Shown here: positions 1 through 6,208 of the stretch, in pieces | Position numbering within the stretch: the first letter of the stretch is position 1 | Layout: each line of letters opens with the position of its first letter | Assembly (NCBI GenBank): GCA_035464115.1 | Contig: DATHSN010000133.1 | Span: 1-9,114 of the forward strand | DNA: 9,114 bases | Origin: DATHSN01 sp035464115 | GTDB lineage: Bacteria; Actinomycetota; Acidimicrobiia; Acidimicrobiales; SKKL01 | Direction: 5' to 3' | The notes under the pieces: generated by a model | Told to the model about the DNA's origin: nothing | The model's input: only the letters and a program-made list of their open reading frames with translations | The model's database searches: none | Program-made: the position numbers and the translations under genes

Positions 1-56
1 GACTCGCCGGCCTGACTGCGCAGGGCGTGAATCGCCGTCTGCTGACCGCATCCGAC

Positions 57-79
57 TCCACCAGAATAGGTGGATTTTT
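57..79 (+). terminator. Putative intrinsic terminator
   Basis: A six-base perfect stem (TCCACC at 57-62, GGTGGA at 69-74) closes a six-base loop and is followed at once by five T residues (75-79). Read on the plus strand this is the layout of a Rho-independent terminator; on the minus strand no T tract follows. It would end transcription of a gene lying left of the window, with stop codons available at 13-15 and 28-30. The stem is short and the T run modest, so it may be weak. Confidence 0.5.
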
Positions 80-139
80 GCTGGTGTTTCGCGGGCTGTG
101 GGGCGGGTTCGGTTCAGCGGGCACCACCTGCACCCCGGC

Positions 140-513
140 GACGCCGTCGCCGCCGCCCTCATCGGCCACATTCGCCGCGTGGTGGTCAACGCCGAGGGCG
201 CCGTCATCGACCTCGGACGACGACAACGCTGCTTCCCGGGCCAGCACGCGACGCCGTGCTGTTGAACCAAGCGACCAGCGGCGGGATCCCACGATGCATG
301 TGGCCCGGCTGCGACCGCACCGTCCGCCACCTCCAGATCGACCACCTCGAACCGTGGCGAGCGGACGGACCCACCGACACCACCAACGGCCAACCCGAAT
401 GCGGGTTCCACAACCGGTTGAAGGAAGCCGGGTTCATCCCCCACCGCCAACCCGACGGCACCTGGACCTACCACCGCCCCAACGGCGGCGGCCCCATCAC
501 CCCCTCGGTGTGA
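140..513 (+). pseudogene. 13E12/DUF222-family HNH endonuclease remnant (frameshifted, 5' truncated)
   Basis: This is the C-terminal part of an actinobacterial 13E12-type HNH nuclease. The codons around 140-241 read a segment typical of the region before the HNH domain (AALIGHIRRVVVNAEG, then VIDLGRRQRCFPG). That frame stops at 260-262. The matching continuation, ARDAVLL and then the HNH domain, lies in another frame from about 244, which fits loss of one base near 241-243. The HNH part keeps its main residues: Cys codons at 295 and 310, the Asp-His pair at 340-345, Cys at 400 and His at 409, ending with a TYHRPNG-like tail and stop at 511-513. No N-terminal DUF222 domain is visible; only about 60 bases separate the terminator-like hairpin at 57-79 from the first recognisable codons. 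An open frame from 70 exists, but its N-terminal half is an arginine-rich read-through of the wrong frame. Such genes are multicopy in actinobacteria and often decayed. A sequencing error at the shift cannot be excluded. Confidence 0.75.
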
Positions 514-1399
514 CGTCGGGGGGGCTCGGCCGCGGCAGCAGTGACGCCGGGGGCGGGCCCACCCGGCCCAGGGGGAAGTCGACCAGGGCGCGCAACCGGG
601 CGCGGGCCGAGAACCACGGGAGCTGGCGGTCGGGGCGCACCGAGCCGGCGGCGATCTGGCCGATGGCCATGAGGTAGCGGATCGTGGCGTGGTAGCGGCC
701 GGAGTGCTCCCGCACGAGGATCAGCGTGTTGCGCATCTGCAGGTAGTCGACCGCCGCGGTGGCCGGACCCACCGCGGGGTTCACCACCCGGGCCCCGTGG
801 ACGATGCCGACCTCCCAGCCCGCCTCCCGGGCCCGGATGCCGAGGTCGGCCTCCTCGCAGTACGCGAAGTAGCGCTCGTCGAACAGGCCGATGTCGTCGA
901 GGCAGGCCCGACGGGCGAGCATCAAGGTGCCGTGCGGGTGGTCGGCCGCCTCCCACCCGTCGTCGACGGCGCGGGGTCGGGTGATGCCCCCGAAGTACGG
1001 GTCGATCACCGGGGTGGCGCCGTCGCCCACGTCGGCGCTCACCAGACCGGCGCGGGGGCGGGCCGAGCCCTCGGCCACCAGGCGCTCGAGGGCGTCGACG
1101 GCCGGGAGCGCGTCGTGGGGCATCAGCGCGACCCACTCCCCCACGCCCTCGTCGAGCCAGCGCCGCCAACCGGCGTTGGCACCGGGCCCGAAGCCGGTGT
1201 TCGCGCCCATCTCGATGAGGGTGCCCCCGTGCTCGGCCACGGTGGTCCGCGCCCGGTCGAGGTGGGCGGGCACCGACCCGTTGTCGACCACCAGCGCCAC
1301 CGCCGGCAGCGTCGACCGGTCGAGCGCGTCGAGCGAGTCGGCGAGGCGCTCGGACGTGTCGCGGTGGACGACGACGACGGTGAGAGGGGCGTCGGGCAC
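497..1399 (-). CDS. Family 2 glycosyltransferase (rhamnosyltransferase-like)
   Basis: This 300-residue, apparently soluble GT-A enzyme should move a sugar from a nucleotide donor to a glycan or lipid acceptor; donor and acceptor cannot be told. It opens with the strand LTVVVVHRDT (6-15), followed by VVDNGS (37-42) and the NTGFGPGANAG box (67-77) typical of rhamnosyltransferase-like GT2 enzymes. The usual NPD metal-site motif appears as ALMPHDALP (91-99). The acceptor-side block spans about 154-207 and includes GLFDERYFAYCEEADLGIRA. The start is the GTG at 1399: no ATG, GTG or TTG occurs in frame between it and the cvnD stop. The ATG at 1406 is in another frame. No Shine-Dalgarno sequence is evident, so it may rely on coupling or a leaderless transcript. 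It lies 68 nt downstream of cvnD, with a GC hairpin between. Its 3' end overlaps the HNH remnant by 17 nt on the opposite strand. Confidence 0.85.
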   Translation of the reverse strand: MPDAPLTVVVVHRDTSERLADSLDALDRSTLPAVALVVDNGSVPAHLDRARTTVAEHGGTLIEMGANTGFGPGANAGWRRWLDEGVGEWVALMPHDALPAVDALERLVAEGSARPRAGLVSADVGDGATPVIDPYFGGITRPRAVDDGWEAADHPHGTLMLARRACLDDIGLFDERYFAYCEEADLGIRAREAGWEVGIVHGARVVNPAVGPATAAVDYLQMRNTLILVREHSGRYHATIRYLMAIGQIAAGSVRPDRQLPWFSARARLRALVDFPLGRVGPPPASLLPRPSPPDVTPRG

Positions 1400-1418
1400 G
1401 CCGCATGTTGGCCGCGAC

Positions 1419-1444
1419 GGGGCCCGACGAGCGAGACGGGCCCC
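1419..1444 (-). other. Strong GC inverted repeat between cvnD and the glycosyltransferase
   Basis: A perfect eight-base inverted repeat (GGGGCCCG at 1419-1426 and CGGGCCCC at 1437-1444) with a ten-base loop sits in the 68-nt gap between cvnD and the glycosyltransferase. No T tract follows on either strand, so it is not a classic intrinsic terminator. It could attenuate read-through, protect the upstream message, or bind a protein. It ends 19 nt before the glycosyltransferase GTG. Confidence 0.5.
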
Positions 1445-1467
1445 GCGGCCGGCCCCGCCCGAGCCGC

Positions 1468-2070
1468 TCAGCGCGCCGCGGTGGCCTGCAACAGGGCGTG
1501 CTGGACCAGGTCGAGCAGGGCGTGCTTGGTGGAGTCGCGGTCGCGGGCGTCGCACACCACCATCGGCACCGCCTCGGGCACGGCGAGCGCCTCGCGGACG
1601 TCCTCCACCCGGTGCGGGAGCTGGCCGTGGAAGGCGTTGAGGGCCACCACGAACGGCATGCCCAGCCGCTCGAAGTAGTCGACCGCGGGGAAGCAGTCGG
1701 CCAGCCGGGTGCTGTCGACGAGCACCACCGCGCCGATGGCGCCGCGGACGAGGTCGTCCCACATGAACTGGAAGCGGGGCTGACCCGGCGTGCCGAACAG
1801 GTACAGGACCAGGTCGTCGCCGAGCGTGATGCGCCCGAAGTCCATGGCGACCGTGGTGGAGGTCTTGCCGGTGAGCCCGCCGGTGTCGTCGACCCCTTCG
1901 CTCACCTGGGTGAGCGCGGCCTCGGTGGTGAGCGGGGTGATCTCCGAGATCGAGCCGACGAAGGTGGTCTTGCCCACCCCGAAGCCACCGGAGACCACGA
2001 TCTTGACGGGCATCGGCGTGGCGGCGTCGGGCGCCGGCGGCCGGTGCGGCTCAGAGCGCCTGAAGGCCAT
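1468..2070 (-). CDS. cvnD: CvnD-like small GTPase of a conservon
   Basis: This 200-residue protein is the Ras/MglA-like GTPase that closes a conservon, acting as a nucleotide switch at the cytoplasmic face with the sensor kinase and its B and C partners. The P-loop GGFGVGKT is at 28-35, followed by the family segment SEITPLTTEAAL (42-53). A switch I-like stretch KTSTTVAMDFG is at 69-79, and the G3 region LFGTPGQ at 91-97. The usual base-recognition motif is replaced by ALNAFHG (143-149), where my recollection of the family is NxFD. The ATG at 2070 overlaps the end of cvnC by 20 nt, with a weak AAGGG about seven bases upstream. A second ATG at residue 20 could give a shorter protein, but a charged, proline-rich N-terminus before the P-loop strand is usual here. 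It is the last tightly packed gene of the operon. Confidence 0.93.
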   Translation of the reverse strand: MAFRRSEPHRPPAPDAATPMPVKIVVSGGFGVGKTTFVGSISEITPLTTEAALTQVSEGVDDTGGLTGKTSTTVAMDFGRITLGDDLVLYLFGTPGQPRFQFMWDDLVRGAIGAVVLVDSTRLADCFPAVDYFERLGMPFVVALNAFHGQLPHRVEDVREALAVPEAVPMVVCDARDRDSTKHALLDLVQHALLQATAAR

Positions 2071-2413
2071 CGAGCACCCTTTCGAGGAGTCGGAGGTCGG
2101 GGCGGTCGCCCACCAGGTCGGGGCGGTGCACGGCGAGGAGGCCCTCGTCGGCCAGGTCGCCGATCAGCACCCGGGCCACCCCGAGGTGCAGGTGGAGCAG
2201 GGCGGAGACCTCGGCGACCGAGTGCGGGGTGACGCACAGCTCGACGATGGCGTGGCGCTCGAGGGTGAGGCGGGGGCGATCGGCCAGCCCGGAGCCACTG
2301 GTGCGGACCATCGCCTCCACGGGCAGGTCGGTGCGGGCGCGGGTCCGTCCGCCGGTGATGGCGTAGGGGCGGATCCTCGCGCCGAGGGCGTCGGGGCGGT
2401 CGGTGGCGCTCAC
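2051..2413 (-). CDS. cvnC: CvnC-like DUF742 protein
   Basis: This 120-residue protein belongs to the DUF742 family, the third member of actinobacterial conservons. The signature RPYAITGGRTR is at 15-25. The C-terminal half (about 50-97) reads as a winged-helix-like fold, with SVAEVSALLHLHLGVARVLI leading into DLADEGLLAVH, and the protein ends in the typical LLERVLDGLQAL. I chose the GTG at 2413 because it shares a GTGA overlap with the cvnB stop and gives the usual family length. An upstream extension to 2545 would be an arginine- and glycine-rich read-through inside cvnB. In studied conservons the C protein joins a membrane-associated complex with A, B and D. Whether this winged helix binds DNA or only proteins is unknown. 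Confidence 0.92.
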   Translation of the reverse strand: MSATDRPDALGARIRPYAITGGRTRARTDLPVEAMVRTSGSGLADRPRLTLERHAIVELCVTPHSVAEVSALLHLHLGVARVLIGDLADEGLLAVHRPDLVGDRPDLRLLERVLDGLQAL

Positions 2414-2832
2414 CGCGGGAGCGACCCCTGCAGCTCGGCCCGCAGCTCGGGCGTCAGCACCGCACCGGCCTTCTCGACCAGCACGGCCATCTCGTAGCCG
2501 ACCAGCCCGACGTCGCAGTCGGAGCCGGCGACCACCGCGAGGCACGATCCGTCACCGATGCCGGTGACGAACAGGAACGCCCGCTCCATCTCCACGATGA
2601 CCTCGTTGACCGCCCCACCGCCGAAGCGACCGGCGGCGCCGTAGGCGAGCCCGATGAGACCGGAGGCCACGGCGGCGAAGCGATCGCCGGCGTCGCGGGA
2701 GAGGCCCGACGACATGGCCATGGGCAACCCGTCGGAGGAGACCACCACGGCCTCGCTCACCCCCGGGACCCGCTCGACGAAGTTGGTGACCAGCCAGCTG
2801 ACGTTGCTGGCGGCCGCGCTCAGACCGCTCAT
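2410..2832 (-). CDS. cvnB: CvnB-like Roadblock/LC7 domain protein
   Basis: This 140-residue Roadblock/LC7 protein is the second conservon member, related to MglB, which regulates the GTPase MglA; it probably binds or regulates CvnD. The fold is visible as an N-terminal helix NVSWLVTNFVERVPGV (10-25), the strand and turn EAVVVSSDGLPMAMSSG (27-43), the long helix with DRFAAVASGLIGLAYGA (50-66), and the strands EVIVEMERAFLFVTGIG (77-93) and SCLAVVAG (96-103), then a C-terminal helix. The start is the ATG at 2832, whose ATGA overlap with the cvnA stop suggests coupled translation. A good Shine-Dalgarno AGGGAGG at 2839-2845 lies six bases upstream. Length and composition are normal for the family. 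Confidence 0.93.
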   Translation of the reverse strand: MSGLSAAASNVSWLVTNFVERVPGVSEAVVVSSDGLPMAMSSGLSRDAGDRFAAVASGLIGLAYGAAGRFGGGAVNEVIVEMERAFLFVTGIGDGSCLAVVAGSDCDVGLVGYEMAVLVEKAGAVLTPELRAELQGSLPR

Positions 2833-5300
2833 CGCTGGCCTCCCTGGGGCTCGGTGGGCGCCGCATCGCCCGTGGGTCGTCCGTTGCGTCCGGCGTGCAG
2901 CCCGCTGCGGTAGCGGGCGAGCATGGCCCGCACCTCTTCGGGCGAGCGGGTCGGTGCGGTGGCGGCCCGGTGCTCGTCGCTCCCGTTCGGCGCGCTCACC
3001 GCGCCGGGGGTGCGACGGGCGAGGCCGGCGGAGGTGGTGTCCGCCTCGGCCGGCGGCCGGGCGGTGACCCGCCGGGGCAGAGCGCCGGGAACGGCGGGCT
3101 CCGCGGCGCCGGCGGCGGGCGGCGCGGCGCTCTCGCGCCGGGGCAGCAGCGACGCCAGCCCGGCGTCGAACGCCTCCCCCTGGGGAAGGGCCTCGGAGAG
3201 GCGGGCCGGGGAGTCGGGGATGATCGTGGGTGGCGGGACCACCGGGGTGGGCGCCGGCGTGGTCCGGTGGTCGCGCACCGGGCTCGACGGCGCGGGCTCC
3301 TCCGACCGCACGACGGCGAGCGGCGCGACGGGCGTCGACCCGCCCTCGTGCTCGGCCGTGGGTCCCTCGGCCAGCACGGTGGCCGGCAGCGTCACGAGGG
3401 CGGTCACCCCGCCGGCCGGCGAGGTGGTGAGGCGCACCCCGATGCCGAAGCGCGCGGCGAGCCGGCCGACCACGGTGAAGCCCAGCGAGCGGGACAGCGC
3501 GAGGCCGACGAGGGGTGGGTCGGCGAGCAGCTGGTTGGACTCGGCGAGCTGGTCCTCGGACATCCCGAGGCCCTGGTCCGACACCGACACGACGTAGCCA
3601 CCGTCGCGGGCACGGTGCCCGAGGATCTCGACCCGGGTGTCGGGCGGCGAGAACTGGGTGGCGTTCTCCATCAGCTCCGCGAGGAGGTGAGCGAGGTCGA
3701 CCGCCTCCGCGCCCGACACGATGGCGGCGTCGAGGGCGAGCAGCTTGAGGCGGGCGAAGTCCTCCACCTCGCCGATGGCGACCCGCACCACGTCGGCGAG
3801 CGGGACCGGGCGGGCCCGCCTGTGGGCGGGGTCGGCGCCGGCGAGCACGAGGAGGCTCTCGGCGTTGCGCCGCATCCGGGTGGCGAGGTGGTCGAGCTTG
3901 AAGAGGTCCTCGAGCACGTCGGGGTCCTCCTCGCCGGCCTCGAGGTGATCGATGAACTCGATCTGGCGGTCGAGCAACGCCTGGTTGCGGCGGGCCAGGT
4001 TCACGAAGATGTCGCCGATGCCTCGGCGCAGGAGGGCGGCCTGCTCCTCGGCGACGTCGACGGTCACCCGCTGCACGGCGTCGAAGGCTCGGGCGAGCTG
4101 GCCGATCTCGTCGGCGCGGTCCATGGCGATGGGCTCGAGGACGGCGGGGGCCGTCTCCGGGCGGGGCGAGCGGAGCTGCTCCACCAGGGCGGGCAGCTGC
4201 TCGACGCTCAGGCGCTCGGCGGCGACGGTGAGCTCGCGGAGCGGGCGGCTGGTGCGGCGGGCGACGACGACGGCCACGAGGGCCGACACGATCACCGCGC
4301 CGGCGACGGCGAGGGCGTAGAGGAGCGCCTCGCGCACGGCGTCGTCGACGATGCCGTCGGCGGTGGCGGTGACGCCGTCGAGGATCTCGGTGCCGGTGAG
4401 GGCCATGGCGGCTCGGGTGGCGTCGGCCGACTCGATCCAGGGACCGGGGTCGAGCCGCAACCGCACCGGCGGGCCGGTGGCGGCGCCGGACTGGGGATCG
4501 AGGCCGCCGAGGGCGGTGACGAGGACCTGGTCGATGACGGCGTCGGCCGCGGTGACCGCGGGGGCGGCGAGGCGGTTGCGGAGGGTGGCGGCCTGCGACG
4601 GCTCGGCGATCTCGTAGGTGAGGGCGAGGTAGCCCTGGGTCTCCTGGAGGCTGGAGGTGAGGACCCGCCACTGCCGACCCTCGGGGTCGAGCAGGCCGTC
4701 GGTGAGGACGAACGCCAGGGTCGAGGCACCGCGGGCCTGGGCCTCACGGGACCGCTCGAGGGCGGCCACGGTGGACAGGTCGTCGGACACCTCGGGGACC
4801 GCGGTGGTGGTCGCCACCTCGGCGTTCATGGCGGTGAGGGTGCGCAGGGTGTCGGAGAACCAGGCCTCGGCCACGAACACCGAGAGGTTGCCGGCGTCGA
4901 CCTGGGCCCGGATCGTGTCGAGGTCGTCGGTGCGGGTCCGGGTCCGCTCGATGGCGGTGGTGAGGTCGGGGGCGGCGCCGCCGCTGACCACGGCGTCGGT
5001 CGCCTCCTCGAAGCGGTCGAGGGCAGCCGACGTCGCCGGCCGCAGCCCGTCCAGCGTCTCGGCGGCGTCGTCGGGCGCCCGTTCCGACAAGCTGATCATC
5101 GAGGCGGTGCGCTCGGCCTGGAGCCCGTCGGCCAGCGCGGAGCTGGCGGCCACCAGCTCGGCGCCGCGGGCCACCGACCTCGCATCCTCGGCCTGGGCTC
5201 GGCGCTCCGCCAGCCCGACCCCCGCCAGCGCCATGAGCACCAACAGGGGTGGGACCGTGACGGCGAGGAGCTTGGTCCCGACCTTCATGTTCCGGAGCAT
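2829..5300 (-). CDS. cvnA: CvnA-like NIT-domain sensor histidine kinase
   Basis: This 823-residue membrane sensor is the first gene of the conservon. One membrane segment (about 11-30) is followed by a nitrate/nitrite-sensing-like (NIT) extracellular region (about 45-315). A second membrane segment (326-347) leads to a HAMP-like linker (348-420). A helical dimerisation region (about 420-490) contains FKLDHLATRMRRNAE, with His471 the only obvious candidate phosphoacceptor. The ATP-binding domain has an N box ELMENATQFSPP (542-553), a G1 box DQGLGM (575-580) and VVGRLAARFGI (610-620), then GGVTALVTLP. A low-complexity proline/alanine tail (about 645-785) ends in a short helix, SPEEVRAMLARYRSGL. 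The ligand is unknown; the NIT name does not prove nitrate sensing. The ATG at 5300 has GGGAG at 5309-5313; an ATG at 5288 is possible. No response regulator gene is nearby, as is normal for conservons. Confidence 0.92.
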   Translation of the reverse strand: MLRNMKVGTKLLAVTVPPLLVLMALAGVGLAERRAQAEDARSVARGAELVAASSALADGLQAERTASMISLSERAPDDAAETLDGLRPATSAALDRFEEATDAVVSGGAAPDLTTAIERTRTRTDDLDTIRAQVDAGNLSVFVAEAWFSDTLRTLTAMNAEVATTTAVPEVSDDLSTVAALERSREAQARGASTLAFVLTDGLLDPEGRQWRVLTSSLQETQGYLALTYEIAEPSQAATLRNRLAAPAVTAADAVIDQVLVTALGGLDPQSGAATGPPVRLRLDPGPWIESADATRAAMALTGTEILDGVTATADGIVDDAVREALLYALAVAGAVIVSALVAVVVARRTSRPLRELTVAAERLSVEQLPALVEQLRSPRPETAPAVLEPIAMDRADEIGQLARAFDAVQRVTVDVAEEQAALLRRGIGDIFVNLARRNQALLDRQIEFIDHLEAGEEDPDVLEDLFKLDHLATRMRRNAESLLVLAGADPAHRRARPVPLADVVRVAIGEVEDFARLKLLALDAAIVSGAEAVDLAHLLAELMENATQFSPPDTRVEILGHRARDGGYVVSVSDQGLGMSEDQLAESNQLLADPPLVGLALSRSLGFTVVGRLAARFGIGVRLTTSPAGGVTALVTLPATVLAEGPTAEHEGGSTPVAPLAVVRSEEPAPSSPVRDHRTTPAPTPVVPPPTIIPDSPARLSEALPQGEAFDAGLASLLPRRESAAPPAAGAAEPAVPGALPRRVTARPPAEADTTSAGLARRTPGAVSAPNGSDEHRAATAPTRSPEEVRAMLARYRSGLHAGRNGRPTGDAAPTEPQGGQR

Positions 5301-5308
5301 GTCTGCGT

Positions 5309-5313
5309 CTCCC
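5309..5313 (-). promoter_or_regulatory. Ribosome binding site of cvnA
   Basis: GGGAG on the minus strand lies eight bases upstream of the ATG at 5300. It favours that start over the ATG four codons further in (5288), which has only CGGAA just before it. Confidence 0.5.
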
Positions 5314-5316
5314 GCT

Positions 5317-5333
5317 CGCCGGTGCCACCGGCG
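5317..5333 (-). other. Hairpin in the cvnA leader
   Basis: A seven-base perfect inverted repeat, CGCCGGT and ACCGGCG, encloses three bases. It lies just upstream of the cvnA Shine-Dalgarno sequence and downstream of the possible promoter at 5363-5389. It could be an RNA hairpin affecting translation or stability of the conservon message, or a protein-binding site. No T tract follows, so it is not an intrinsic terminator. Confidence 0.45.
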
Positions 5334-5362
5334 CGTCCGCCCGTGGGTGTCTCCTCAGGACC

Positions 5363-5389
5363 ATCGGGAGGGCGCGGACGTGACTTGAG
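5363..5389 (-). promoter_or_regulatory. Possible FliA/WhiG-type sigma promoter for the conservon
   Basis: On the minus strand CTCAA (5389-5385), a 16-base spacer and CCCGAT (5368-5363) resemble the sigma-28-type promoter pattern of motile actinobacteria, roughly CTCAA, 15-17 bases, GCCGAA. Two bases of the -10 part differ. Transcription would begin near 5355, giving a leader of about 55 nt holding the hairpin at 5317-5333 and the cvnA ribosome binding site. I see no better housekeeping-type promoter on this strand. This is a pattern match only. Confidence 0.33.
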
Positions 5390-5475
5390 CAACACCCGCA
5401 CCGCGGCGGGCGGGTGGCGCGCAGAATGGGCCGGATGGCCCAGGTCCGGTCCGCTGCCGCGGCGGGATCGGCCGG

Positions 5476-5481
5476 TAGTGT
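5476..5481 (+). promoter_or_regulatory. -10 box of a likely leaderless promoter
   Basis: TAGTGT fits the TAnnnT -10 form and ends seven bases before the ATG at 5489, so transcription would begin at or next to the A of the start codon. No Shine-Dalgarno sequence precedes that ATG. Leaderless messages are common in actinobacteria. A -35 box is not convincing (GCTGCC near 5453). Confidence 0.45.
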
Positions 5482-5488
5482 CGCGGCG

Positions 5489-6208
5489 ATGACCAGCCCC
5501 GCCGCCGGCATCGAGGGCGCCCTCGACGATCTCGGGCTCGCCGACCTCCTCGGCTTGCTCGAGCGCACCGGCCGGGCCGGCGTGCTGCACATCGAGGGCG
5601 ACCAGCACGCGGTGGTGGTGATCGGACCGGGCACGGTGCACCTGGCCACCACCGACACCGGGCCCGGCCTCCGACGCGCCGTGATCGGCGCCGGCCTCGC
5701 CGACGAGGCGACCTGGCAGGAGGCCGTCGCCCGCACCGGGCCGGGCGCGGCGCCCGGCGCCGGTCTCGACGCCCTCGTCGAGCGAGGCGTCGACCGCGGG
5801 CGGCTCCGGGCCGTCATCTACGAGCACTCGGTGAGCACCCTGTTCGAGCTGCTCCTGCCGAGCCGCGACGACTTCCGGTTCGTCCCCGGTGAGCAGCACC
5901 CGTTCGCCGTCGAGCCCGGGTACCCGCTCGCCGAGTGCCTCGACGACGCCCGCCGGCGCCTCGAGCGGTGGCGCGACATCGCCGCCACCATCCCCTCCAC
6001 CGCCACGGTCCTGCGGCGCACGGCGACGCTGCCCGTCGGGGTCGCCTCGGTCACCATCGCCCCCATGGAGTGGGAGGTCCTGGGCCTGCTCGACGGCCAC
6101 CGCGACGTGGCCACCCTGGTCCACGTCACCGGCATGGGGGCCCTCGCCCTGTCGGCGCTGCTGCACCGGCTGGTCACCGACGGCCTCGCCGAGGTCCTCA
6201 CCCCCTGA
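5489..6208 (+). CDS. DUF4388 (PatA N-terminal-like) signalling protein
   Basis: This 239-residue cytoplasmic protein begins with a DUF4388/PatA-N-like domain. The helix DLGLADLLGLLERTGRAGVLHI (14-35) leads to the strands HAVVVIGPGTVHLATT (40-55), then helices and the segment RLRAVIYEHSVSTLFELLL (105-123). A link with DDARRRLERWRDIAATIP (152-169) follows. The C-terminal part (about 188-237) looks like a winged helix, with APMEWEVLGLLDGHRDVATLVHVTG and LSALLHRLVTDGLAEVL. Such proteins are adaptors in bacterial signalling, often with response regulators or Ras-like GTPases; no enzyme activity is expected. I chose the ATG at 5489 because the DUF4388 domain starts just after it and a -10 box sits seven bases upstream; a GTG at 5414 in frame would add 25 alanine- and arginine-rich residues. 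It diverges from cvnA, so it may work with that conservon; this is inference. Confidence 0.75.
   Translation: MTSPAAGIEGALDDLGLADLLGLLERTGRAGVLHIEGDQHAVVVIGPGTVHLATTDTGPGLRRAVIGAGLADEATWQEAVARTGPGAAPGAGLDALVERGVDRGRLRAVIYEHSVSTLFELLLPSRDDFRFVPGEQHPFAVEPGYPLAECLDDARRRLERWRDIAATIPSTATVLRRTATLPVGVASVTIAPMEWEVLGLLDGHRDVATLVHVTGMGALALSALLHRLVTDGLAEVLTP

Noticed and set aside
27..677. A 216-codon plus-strand frame across the HNH remnant and the glycosyltransferase end
   Set aside because: It matches neither frame of the HNH remnant and is proline/arginine-rich with no domain.
468..1406. A 312-codon minus-strand frame starting at the ATG at 1406
   Set aside because: It is arginine- and glycine-rich and lacks the glycosyltransferase motifs, which lie in the neighbouring frame starting with GTG at 1399.
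2833..4671. A long minus-strand frame that would extend cvnB upstream by about 610 codons
   Set aside because: The extension is a histidine-, arginine- and proline-rich read-through of cvnA in another frame. The Roadblock domain starts right at the ATG at 2832, which has a good ribosome binding site.
2895..5492. An 865-codon open frame on the plus strand antisense to cvnA
   Set aside because: It is a by-product of GC-rich codon use in cvnA. Its translation is glycine-, arginine- and valine-rich without domain features, while the opposite strand encodes clear kinase motifs.
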